Assembly: GCF_006540005.1 (NCBI RefSeq)
Contig: NZ_BJOC01000011.1
Coordinates: 1-64,000, forward strand
Length of the DNA: 64,000 nt
Reading direction: 5' to 3'
Source of the DNA: Halomonas halmophila
GTDB lineage: Bacteria > Pseudomonadota > Gammaproteobacteria > Pseudomonadales > Halomonadaceae
Below are positions 18,701 to 25,826 of the stretch, piece after piece (within the stretch, counting starts at the first letter, position 1; the number at the start of each line of letters is the position of its first letter). The notes under the pieces were generated by a model, which searched no databases, was not told where the DNA came from, and saw only the letters and a list, made by a program, of their open reading frames with translations. Made by a program: the position numbers and the translations under genes.

Positions 18701-19338
18701 CTTTTCTCGATCAGCACCAGGGCTTGTTGCGACAGGTGGCCGAGGTCAAGGCCCGACTGTCCAGCTCTCACATGCCCGTCATCTATGAAGGGAGCGACGA
18801 GCTAGTCGATCGACACCAGGATTATGGCGTGCATGAGAAGCCTGCCGATTACCTGGAGAGCTTCGATGACTTCATCAAGAACCAGCTCAATGAGTCCGTG
18901 GCGCTGGGTGTCGTGGTCAATCGCCCGCGTGACCTGACTCGCGAGACCCTCAAGGAAGTGCGCCTGTTGCTGGATAGTGCCGGCTACAGCGAGGCGGCAC
19001 TGGAAAGCGCCTGGCGTAATGCCACCAATCAGGAGATCGCCGCCAGTATCGTCGGCCATATTCGCCGAGCGGCGCTGGGTGAGGCATTGGTCCCCTTCGA
19101 GCAGCGCGTGCGTGACGCCATGCAAAGTATTTTTGCCTTGCACGACTGGACACCCAACCAGCGCAAATGGCTCGACCGTCTCGCCAAGCAACTGACCCAT
19201 GAAGTCGTGCTGGATCATCAGCAGATCAACCGCAGCTTCTCGAACCACGGTGGCGTCAAACGCCTGGACGCCGTGCTCGATCATCACCTCGATGAAGTGC
19301 TCGAGGCGCTCAACGACGCCCTCTGGGAAGCGAGCTGA
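15778..19338 (+). CDS. hsdR: Type I restriction enzyme R subunit (HsdR)
   Basis: The motor and nuclease subunit of a type I restriction-modification system, about 1186 residues. In order: an N-terminal DUF4145-type domain (about 8-110), a coiled-coil stretch (about 140-265), the HSDR_N nuclease domain with the PD-(D/E)xK-like core ADYVLFHG...VVEAKRQ (about 320-335), an SF2 translocase with Walker A ATGTGKT (about 490), IIDEAH (about 592) and GLTATP, and a C-terminal EcoEI-type domain. ATG 15778 is preferred over 15772 because AGGG at 15767-15770 is properly spaced only for the former. It is separated from fic-hsdM-hsdS by 247 bases and probably has its own promoter. Confidence 0.92.
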   Translation: MAGEPGHKERHKQSHNFGFLAQHDPVFLELAASAERAFSHDPNTTLIKLRQFGEAVAQDIAARLNIQLEARTGQQELLYRIDGALGLDPTVRELFHTLRIEGNKATHQFRTQHREAMGGLKVARNLAVWFHRAFADSDFKAGAFKPPDDPSQELRDLQAEMSRLRSELASASEQAEAQRRLAELESREKTEYAELAEAMDAEARQLAKQSRDQQAELERREREFKQRLAEQQQAQADGDASQDGATQGPERARLRQANRALNEQLGMDEELTRLLIDQQLQEAGWEADTQLLSWKQGARPEPGKHCAIAEWELPSGERADYVLFHGLVPIAVVEAKRQNVDVAGKLGQAERYARGFNEQGLAQGASGQGSLEPAWRREGRTVAWPDDQEGHFGVPFVFSCNGRPYLPQLAEKSGIWFRDVRDPGNLARALPCFHSPDGLLDRLTRSRAVSERRLRDESFSYLGLRDYQQRAISAVEGALESGAQRALLAMATGTGKTHTIIGLIYRFLKAERFRRVLFLVDRQALGQQALDAFDEAQLEQNHTLSQIYNIAELGDMAAEAETRVQVATVQAMSRRLFMADEPPLVDTYDCLIIDEAHRGYTLDQEMTEGELETRDAGQYLSRYRRVIDHFDAVCIGLTATPAKHTSEIFGRPVFTYSYREAVADDWLIDHEPPIRYETLLSRHGIHFDKGEAVSRIDARTGEVESAELEDELDFGVEAFNRRVVAPEFNRVVCEQLSRELDPFGEEKALIFCANDLHADMVKRLLDEAFHARYGKSYRQAAVAKITGKADKVNDLIRRYKNDKYPNIAVTVDLLTTGIDVPSICHLIFMRRVKSRILYEQMIGRATRRCDDIGKTVFLIYDPVDLYASLAGVNTMQPLVKDPHITLEQLHAELTDPEQRARALEAPGQREGQSHADDVLDQLSQKLMRVMRQATKQAETRDDVRQTLQQLEEQWDVAPDKLHQHLHQLGPQAAAAFLDQHQGLLRQVAEVKARLSSSHMPVIYEGSDELVDRHQDYGVHEKPADYLESFDDFIKNQLNESVALGVVVNRPRDLTRETLKEVRLLLDSAGYSEAALESAWRNATNQEIAASIVGHIRRAALGEALVPFEQRVRDAMQSIFALHDWTPNQRKWLDRLAKQLTHEVVLDHQQINRSFSNHGGVKRLDAVLDHHLDEVLEALNDALWEAS

Positions 19339-19488
19339 GTCCGGCGCTGCTTGCCCGCGCGGCGCCCGAACAGGTCCACTCCAGCGACACGTCAGCGTGA
19401 CATGTTCACGAAACGCCGTTTTTTCGACACGTCCCGCAAACATGTTGATGGCATCGACATATCAGCGTGGATGCTGCGCGATGAAAGT

Positions 19489-19511
19489 AAAATAGCGCCA
19501 GGCCTTATTTT
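19489..19511. promoter_or_regulatory. Operator-like dyad 1 upstream of fic
   Basis: AAAATA-N11-TATTTT. It is the first of two copies in the otherwise GC-rich hsdR-fic gap; the second copy is centred 40 bases downstream. Together they also form larger symmetric arms (AAAATAGCG/CGCTATTTT and CTTATTTTA/TAAAATAAG, each pair separated by exactly six bases). The likely binder is a regulator of fic-hsdM-hsdS; C-terminal winged-helix domains in some Fic proteins make autoregulation possible. Confidence 0.6.
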
Positions 19512-19528
19512 ATTCTTGGCTATAAATT

Positions 19529-19551
19529 AAAATAAGCGCTATCGCTATTTT
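19529..19551. promoter_or_regulatory. Operator-like dyad 2 upstream of fic
   Basis: A second AAAATA-N11-TATTTT dyad, whose core AGCG-CTAT-CGCT is itself palindromic. It ends 34 bases before the fic start and so overlaps or abuts the expected promoter; TTGGCT at 19516-19521 between the two dyads could serve as a weak -35 element, but no good -10 is evident at the right distance. Confidence 0.6.
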
Positions 19552-19585
19552 AACCGGCTGTTATGCCGAAGCTCAGGTGAACCTC

Positions 19586-20746
19586 ATGGAACGTGGACTC
19601 ACGGGCCACTACGTCGACAGTATCGCCGGAGGCGTACGCTGTCAGGCGTTCATTCCCGACTCGTTGCCGCCAGCCCCCTCGCTGGCGCTGGACGGCAAGC
19701 TGCAGGGGCGCATCAACCAGGCGATGCTCGCCCTGGGGCGTCTCGATGCCATCAGCACTCTGCTGCCAGATGCCTCGCTATTTCTGTATAGCTATGTCCG
19801 CAAGGAAGCGGTCATGTCATCGCAGATCGAGGGCACGCAGTCCTCGCTGAGCGACCTGATGCTCTACGAGATGGAAGGCATGCCAGGCGTTCCCATGGAT
19901 GATGCGCAAGAGGTCTCTTGCTATGTGAACGCTCTCACGCTCGGCGTGAGGCGTGTGCGCGAGGGGCTTCCCATAGGCCACCGCTTGCTGATGGAAATGC
20001 ACACTGCGCTGATGACCTCGGGGCGAGGTATCAATCGTGGGCCGGGCGAGTTTCGTGGCAACCAGGTATGGCTGGGTGGACATCGGCCCGATGAGGCTAT
20101 CTTCGTCCCGGCACCACCCCAACACCTGGCGGAGTGCTGGTCGGCGCTGGAGCGCTTTATCAACGACGTACCCGAGGCGACCGATCCATTGATCAAGGCC
20201 GCTCTGGCTCATGTGCAGTTCGAGACTATCCACCCCTTCATGGACGGCAACGGGCGTCTGGGGCGCCTGCTGATTCCACTGATCCTGGTCGAGGCCGGCA
20301 TCCTCAGCGAGCCCTTGCTTTATCTGTCGGTGTTCTTCAAGAAACACCGGCAGGTCTATTACGAACGTCTCCAGCAAGTGCGCGTCACCGGCGACTGGGA
20401 AGCCTGGTTGCTGTTCTTCGTGGATGCCGTGGCGGATACCGCGACCCAGGCCGTGACCACCGCGCGGCGGCTCAACCAATTACGCGATCAAGACAAGGCG
20501 CGGCTCGCCGAGCTCGGTCGTCAGGCGGGCTCGGCCGGGCTGCTGCTCGATGCGCTCTTCCAGCAGCCCATCGCCCATATCGGCCACCTCTGCGAGCGCT
20601 CGGGACTGACCCCGGCGACCGTCGGCAAGCTGCTAACGGCACTGGAAAACGAGCTCGGCATCGTGCAGGAGCTTACCGGACAGAAACGCAACCGTATCTA
20701 CGCCTACCGGGCCTATATCGACATTCTCAATCAGGACCCCTCATGA
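19586..20746 (+). CDS. Fic-family protein embedded in type I RM locus
   Basis: A 386-residue Fic-domain protein, expected to transfer AMP (or another phospho-moiety) from a nucleotide onto a target protein. The catalytic loop HPFMDGNGRLGR (about residues 215-226) is a perfect Fic motif, so the enzyme should be active. The N-terminal inhibitory motif (S/T)xxxE(G/N) is present as SSQIEG near residue 78, so it is self-inhibited. The C-terminus (about 300-370) looks like a winged helix. ATG 19586 follows AGGTGA at 19575-19580; GTG 19577 is an alternative. Its stop overlaps hsdM (ATGA), which ties it to the modification genes. Its target is unknown. Confidence 0.9.
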   Translation: MERGLTGHYVDSIAGGVRCQAFIPDSLPPAPSLALDGKLQGRINQAMLALGRLDAISTLLPDASLFLYSYVRKEAVMSSQIEGTQSSLSDLMLYEMEGMPGVPMDDAQEVSCYVNALTLGVRRVREGLPIGHRLLMEMHTALMTSGRGINRGPGEFRGNQVWLGGHRPDEAIFVPAPPQHLAECWSALERFINDVPEATDPLIKAALAHVQFETIHPFMDGNGRLGRLLIPLILVEAGILSEPLLYLSVFFKKHRQVYYERLQQVRVTGDWEAWLLFFVDAVADTATQAVTTARRLNQLRDQDKARLAELGRQAGSAGLLLDALFQQPIAHIGHLCERSGLTPATVGKLLTALENELGIVQELTGQKRNRIYAYRAYIDILNQDPS

Positions 20747-22389
20747 CCCACAACGACATCGTCCAGAAGCTCTGGAACCTCTGCGACGTGCTGCGAGATG
20801 ACGGCATCAACTACTCGGACTACGTCACCGAGCTGGTGATGCTGCTGTTCATCAAGATGGAACACGAAACGGCCGATGCCGAGGTGCTCAAGACCCATGC
20901 CTTGCCCGACGGCTGCCGCTGGCCCGATCTCAATGGCCGCTCCGGCCTCGATCTGCTGAATCACTACAAGCAGATGCTGCTTGATCTCTCGAAGAGTGAG
21001 GACCGGCTGATCGCCGCCATCTACGCCGACGCCCAGACGCGGTTGGGCGAGCCACGCCACCTCGAGCAATTGATCAGTTCGTTGGACCAGATCGACTGGT
21101 TCAGTGCCGAAAAAGACGGCCTGGGGGATCTCTACGAAGGCCTGCTGGAAAAGAATGCCAGCGAGACCAAGTCAGGTGCCGGCCAGTACTTCACGCCGCG
21201 CCCCTTGATCAATGCCATGGTGCGCTGTGTGCGCCCGCGGCAACGGGAACGCATCCAGGACCCCGCGGCGGGTACCGGTGGCTTTCTGATCGCCGCCGAT
21301 GCCTATATCAAGCAGCAGACGGATGAGCTGTTCGACCTCAGCGACCGGGACAAGACCTACCAGCGCCTGCAGGCCTTTGTCGGCCTCGAACTGGTGCCCG
21401 GCACGCGCCGTCTGGCGCTGATGAACTGCCTGCTGCACGGCATGGAGGGCGACGACGAAGGCGTGGTGCATCTGGGTAACGCTCTGGGGCAGGCCGGTGC
21501 CGGACTCGACCGCGCCGACGTGATACTGGCCAATCCGCCCTTTGGCACCGCCAAGGGCGGCGGTGGCCCCACGCGTGACGACTTCTCCTTCAAGACCAGC
21601 AACAAGCAGCTGGCCTTTCTGCAGCACATCTATCGTGGCCTGAAGCCCGGTGGACGCGCTGCCGTGGTGCTGCCCGACAACGTGCTGTTCGAGGCCGGGC
21701 AGGGCACCGAGATCCGTCGCGACCTGATGGACAAGTGCCACCTGCACACCATCCTGCGTTTGCCCACCGGCATCTTCTACGCCCAGGGCGTGAAGACCAA
21801 TGTGCTGTTCTTCACCCGCGGTACCGCCGGGAAGCCGCACCAGGACGAGAACTGCACCGACAGTGTCTGGGTCTATGACCTGCGCACCAACATGCCGAGC
21901 TTCGGCAAGCGCACGCCCTTCACCGAAGCCCACCTTGCCCCCTTCGAGCAGTGTTACAACCCGGCGGGCAGTGACACCCTGGCCGAGCAACTTAACGCCC
22001 GGGAGGAGGGCGACTGGAGCTTCGGCGCCGAACAGATCGAAGCCGACCGCGCCGCCGGCGCCGATGACGCCAATGCCGGCGTGGATGACAAGCTACAGAC
22101 CTCGCGCTGGCGCCGCTTCAGCCGCGAATGGATCCGCGACACCAAGGACGACTCCCTCGACATCACCTGGTTGAAGGACGCCGACAGCCTCGAAGCCGAA
22201 AACCTGCCCGAGCCCGATGTGCTCGCCGCCGAGGCCATGAGCGAACTGACCGAAGCCCTGCGCGAGCTCGACGGCCTGATGGTCGCCCTCGGCAGCCAGG
22301 ACGAAGCCGATACCCTGAAGAAACTGCTGGCCGAAGCGCTGGGGCTTGCGGATAACGCCGATGCCGAAAGCGACGAGGTGAAGGCATGA
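20743..22389 (+). CDS. hsdM: Type I DNA methyltransferase M subunit (HsdM)
   Basis: A 548-residue N6-adenine methyltransferase. The AdoMet-binding motif DPAAGTGGFL lies near residue 172 and the catalytic NPPF motif (ANPPFG) near residue 262. The N-terminal helical HsdM_N domain (about 5-120) starts at MTHNDIVQKLW. A much longer reading frame continues upstream inside fic, but the family N-terminus and the ATGA overlap with the fic stop fix the start at 20743. With HsdS it methylates host sites and with HsdR it restricts unmodified DNA. It overlaps hsdS by four bases. Confidence 0.93.
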   Translation: MTHNDIVQKLWNLCDVLRDDGINYSDYVTELVMLLFIKMEHETADAEVLKTHALPDGCRWPDLNGRSGLDLLNHYKQMLLDLSKSEDRLIAAIYADAQTRLGEPRHLEQLISSLDQIDWFSAEKDGLGDLYEGLLEKNASETKSGAGQYFTPRPLINAMVRCVRPRQRERIQDPAAGTGGFLIAADAYIKQQTDELFDLSDRDKTYQRLQAFVGLELVPGTRRLALMNCLLHGMEGDDEGVVHLGNALGQAGAGLDRADVILANPPFGTAKGGGGPTRDDFSFKTSNKQLAFLQHIYRGLKPGGRAAVVLPDNVLFEAGQGTEIRRDLMDKCHLHTILRLPTGIFYAQGVKTNVLFFTRGTAGKPHQDENCTDSVWVYDLRTNMPSFGKRTPFTEAHLAPFEQCYNPAGSDTLAEQLNAREEGDWSFGAEQIEADRAAGADDANAGVDDKLQTSRWRRFSREWIRDTKDDSLDITWLKDADSLEAENLPEPDVLAAEAMSELTEALRELDGLMVALGSQDEADTLKKLLAEALGLADNADAESDEVKA

Positions 22390-23765
22390 GCGAGCGGGTA
22401 GTGCCGGAGGGGTGGGTGCTGACAGAGCTGGAGAATTGCGTTGAGATTCTCGACTCGCAACGTATACCTGTTAACAGCAAGGAAAGAAAACAACGTATTG
22501 ACGGGAAGGCTGAAGAAGAACTTTACCCATACTATGGTGCGACCGGTCAAGTAGGAAAAATTGACGGCTATATTTTCGATGAGGAACTTGTTGCCCTCGG
22601 AGAAGACGGCGTGCCGTTTTTAGAGGCGGGTAAGAAGAAAGCTTATCCTTTTTTTGGAAAGGCCTGGGTAAATAATCATGCACATGTTTTGAAAGGAGTC
22701 GGAGAAATATGTCTCAATTCATATCTTATCCACTACCTGAATTCTTTTGATTACCATGGCTATGTTAATGGTGGCACAAGACTCAAGCTGACACAGAAGA
22801 ATATGCGGAGGATGCCAGTACTGCTTGCGCCCCCCCTTGAGCAGGTTGAGATTGTCAGGAGCCTAAGAGGGTTGCTGTCGCAGGTCAATAATCTGAAAGC
22901 CCGCCTGGATGCCATTCCCGCCATCCTCAAACGTTTTCGTAGGTCCGTGTTGGCAGCGGCGGTGAGTGGAGAACTAAGAGAGGATAAGATAAAGGAAATA
23001 AAGTTTGAAGCGATCAAGCTCTCGGATATATCTCTTTCAGCTAAAACCGGGTTGGTAAGGGGGGCTAAAGAGCAGTATTCGTATGCTGAGATTGGCTTTC
23101 CATACATAAAGATGGGTGATATATCAAACGAATGGGGATATGGTCTTGAAGATATAGTGTATGTTAGTGCAAGCCAGGAGGAGTATGAAAATTATAGCTT
23201 GAAAAATGGGGATTGGCTTTTTAATACTCGCAATAGTAGTGATTTGGTGGGGAAATCATGTGTTTGGAGGAGCGGAGAAGGCTATCTTTATAACAACAAT
23301 ATTTTGAGAGTCAGGCTTGTTGAAGATTATCTTGCTGAATATTTAGATGTTTGGTTTCACTCTCCTTTAGGTCAGAAAGCGTTGGCTAATATAAAGTCGG
23401 CCACTACTAGTGTGGCAGCTATTTATCAAAAAAAGTTGATGGAGGTTAGGGTCGATTTCCCCTCAACTGAAGAGCAAAGAAAAATCGTCCGCCGTGTCGA
23501 TCAGCTTTTCGTCTTTGCCGATCGGGTAGAGAAGCAGGTCGAAGCCGCCCAGGCCCGCGTCGATAAGCTGACCCAGTCCATCCTCGCCAGGGCCTTCCGC
23601 GGCGAGTTGACCGCTGACTGGCGCGCCGAAAACCCCGAGCTGATCAGCGGTGAGCATTCCGCCGAGGCGTTGCTGGAGCGTATCAAGGCCGAGAAGGCCA
23701 AGCTCAATCCGGCGAAGTCGCGGCGGCGCAGCACCAATACCAATACCGCCGAGGGAGAATCCTGA
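22386..23765 (+). CDS. hsdS: Type I specificity subunit (HsdS)
   Basis: A 459-residue DNA-recognition subunit. Two target-recognition domains (about residues 1-155 and 205-365) are each followed by a conserved helical spacer: LKARLDAIPAILKRFRRSVL near 175-195 and the longer ARVDKLTQSILARAFRGEL near 395-415. Both recognition domains are clearly AT-richer than the spacers and than neighbouring genes, the usual sign of domain exchange by recombination. The recognition sequence cannot be read from the protein. It overlaps hsdM upstream (ATGA) and the SWIM gene downstream by one base (TGATG). Confidence 0.92.
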   Translation: MSERVVPEGWVLTELENCVEILDSQRIPVNSKERKQRIDGKAEEELYPYYGATGQVGKIDGYIFDEELVALGEDGVPFLEAGKKKAYPFFGKAWVNNHAHVLKGVGEICLNSYLIHYLNSFDYHGYVNGGTRLKLTQKNMRRMPVLLAPPLEQVEIVRSLRGLLSQVNNLKARLDAIPAILKRFRRSVLAAAVSGELREDKIKEIKFEAIKLSDISLSAKTGLVRGAKEQYSYAEIGFPYIKMGDISNEWGYGLEDIVYVSASQEEYENYSLKNGDWLFNTRNSSDLVGKSCVWRSGEGYLYNNNILRVRLVEDYLAEYLDVWFHSPLGQKALANIKSATTSVAAIYQKKLMEVRVDFPSTEEQRKIVRRVDQLFVFADRVEKQVEAAQARVDKLTQSILARAFRGELTADWRAENPELISGEHSAEALLERIKAEKAKLNPAKSRRRSTNTNTAEGES

Positions 23766-25480
23766 TGGCCGCGCAAGATGACAGGGAGTTTCTGACCGAT
23801 CGTCAGCTCATCACGCTGGCGGGCGAGGCGGCTTTCGGGCGGGGACAACAGTATTACCGTCAGGGCATGGTGACGCGCTGTAGCCAACAGGGCACGACCA
23901 TCAGCGCCGATGTGGAGGGCAGTCAGCCCTACAGGGTACAGCTCCGGGTAAGCCAGCGCGGCCTGGACGGGAGCTGTAATTGTCCGGCGTCGGAGGGCAT
24001 CGACTTCTGCAAGCACTGCGTGGCAGTCGCCATGGCGTATCGCGCCGAGCAGGCCGAGCAGTGGCGGCTGGCCGAGGGCGATGCCACGGATCGCGTGCAG
24101 GCCTATCTGCAACAGATGAGCAGGGACTCGCTGATCGAGTCCCTGCAGTCGCTCATCGAAAGCGACCCGGCCCTTTACCAGCAATGGTCGATGCGTGCCG
24201 ATGCTGTCCTGGGCGGGGTGGATCACAAGGAGCTGAAGAAACGGATCACGGCCGCCTTTCCCATCAACCGCAACCTGTTTCGCTATGGTCAGGTGCGCGC
24301 CTATTTCGCCGCTGCCGAGCCGGTGGTCGACCAGCTTATCGAGCAGATACCGCAGCTCCCGACGGACAAGGCCCTCAAGCTCGCCGATTATGCCTTGTCG
24401 CGTCTGGATCGCGCGCTACAAAGCATCGATGATTCCGGCGGCTTCCGCTTCCACTGTGAAGAGGCGCTGCAGACACTGCATGTCAAGGTTGTGGGGAAGC
24501 AGGATTGGTCCGCCGAGAAGCGCGCCACCTATCTCTTCGAACTGGCATTCGGCGACACCCATGAGTTTTATGCTGCTATTCCCGATGCCTACACCGAGGC
24601 GTTGGGCGCGGCAGGACTCGAGGCCTATCATGCCTGCTCGCAAGGCGTCTGGGATGCGTTACCGCAACTGCCCGCCAATGCCGACTGGTCGCAGCGTTTC
24701 TACTACATGCGCCTGCGCGACCCGCTGATCAAGCGCGCCGAGGCGGCCGGCGATCTGCCGGCCATACTGGCGATGTATGAGAAAACCGCCAGCGACGAAA
24801 AGGATTGCCTGGACGCCGCCAAGGCCTGCCTGGCCCATGGCGATTGGGAGCGTCTCGAACAATGGTTGGCGCGGGTGCCGGCGACCCGCTCACCCTGGGC
24901 GGACGAGCGGCAGCGGCTGGCGATTCGCCTGCGCCTGCATCGCGGGGAGCCGGAGGCGGCGGCCGAACTCCAATGGCAGTGTTATCAAGCCACGACTCGG
25001 CTTGAGGATTACCGCTACCTGCTGGAACTGGCGGAAACTCATGAACTGACGGTTGATTATCGCCAAGGTGTGCACGACTGGTTGACGGAAAGGCTGGAGC
25101 AGACCAGCTCGCCGACTTTCCTTGACGCGCCGTGGCCGGCGAACTGCCTGTTGGAAATCTACCTGCTCGAGTCGCGCCTGGATGAGGCCAGGGTATTGTG
25201 TGGTGAACACAAGGTAGCGTCGGGGTTGCTGTATCAATTGGCTCGAGCCCTCGACCCCGAGCAGGGCCTGCCGCTGTATGCACGCCTGGTGCGCCATCGC
25301 GTGCAACAAACCAACAATCAGGCCTACCGGCAGGCCATCGCCTGGTTGCAGGAGTTGCATGGGCGCCTGCAGAAACCCGCCGATTATCAGGCCTTCAACG
25401 CGCTACTCACCGAGGTGCGGGCCGAGTTCAAGCAGAAGCGCAATTTCATCAAGTGGCTGAACGAGACTTTTAGCGACTGA
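23765..25480 (+). CDS. SWIM zinc-finger protein, last gene of the RM operon
   Basis: A 571-residue protein. The SWIM zinc finger, CNCPASEGIDFCKHC (about residues 70-84), follows the CxC-xn-CxH pattern and should bind zinc and possibly nucleic acid or protein. The remaining 480 residues are helical with repeat-like segments and no recognised catalytic domain; homologues are usually annotated only by the SWIM finger. Its ATG shares one base with the hsdS stop, so it is translated with the modification genes and may be an accessory factor of the RM or Fic system. That functional link is inferred from position alone. Base composition is that of the host, unlike the hsdS recognition domains. Confidence 0.8.
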   Translation: MAAQDDREFLTDRQLITLAGEAAFGRGQQYYRQGMVTRCSQQGTTISADVEGSQPYRVQLRVSQRGLDGSCNCPASEGIDFCKHCVAVAMAYRAEQAEQWRLAEGDATDRVQAYLQQMSRDSLIESLQSLIESDPALYQQWSMRADAVLGGVDHKELKKRITAAFPINRNLFRYGQVRAYFAAAEPVVDQLIEQIPQLPTDKALKLADYALSRLDRALQSIDDSGGFRFHCEEALQTLHVKVVGKQDWSAEKRATYLFELAFGDTHEFYAAIPDAYTEALGAAGLEAYHACSQGVWDALPQLPANADWSQRFYYMRLRDPLIKRAEAAGDLPAILAMYEKTASDEKDCLDAAKACLAHGDWERLEQWLARVPATRSPWADERQRLAIRLRLHRGEPEAAAELQWQCYQATTRLEDYRYLLELAETHELTVDYRQGVHDWLTERLEQTSSPTFLDAPWPANCLLEIYLLESRLDEARVLCGEHKVASGLLYQLARALDPEQGLPLYARLVRHRVQQTNNQAYRQAIAWLQELHGRLQKPADYQAFNALLTEVRAEFKQKRNFIKWLNETFSD

Positions 25481-25826
25481 GTTGCCATGGCCAGGTGGCT
25501 GACTATGCAGCGCATGCCCGAGAACGGGCGGATAAGCTGGAGGCCACTCGCTCGGCGCTTGATGTCTGATACGCCTCGAATGACGGCGAAGTTCAGGAAG
25601 GCGACGCGATGCGATCAGGCACCTTGATATCCGCCCTCGGTTGCTACACTCAATAGAATGACACTGGTAAATGACAGGAGAAGAGACGCCGTGAACAGCT
25701 GATCGTGCCAGCTGTTCACCCCATGGCTGACCATGAGAAAAATAGCATGCCATCTGCGCCGCTTGATTCAATCGCAGGCTATTGAAGAAATGCAAGGTTG
25801 AGCAGATGGTTCTGTCAGGGGCGTCC
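25481..25826. other. Gap with hairpin and possible coding remnant
   Basis: A 346-base region with no complete gene. A short frame around 25489-25570 reads as plausible protein (ending ADKLEATRSALDV then stop) but has no start or ribosome site and may be the tail of a lost gene. An 11-bp perfect hairpin lies at 25691-25719. Confidence 0.35.
25691..25719. other. Perfect 11-bp inverted repeat
   Basis: GTGAACAGCTG (25691-25701) and CAGCTGTTCAC (25709-25719) with a 7-base loop. No T run follows. It could be a hairpin in the leader of the diguanylate cyclase gene or a dyad operator for it. Confidence 0.55.

Noticed and set aside
20134-20742. Upstream extension of the hsdM frame
   Set aside because: It lies inside fic in another phase, and HsdM homologues begin at MTHNDIV, where the ATG overlaps the fic stop.
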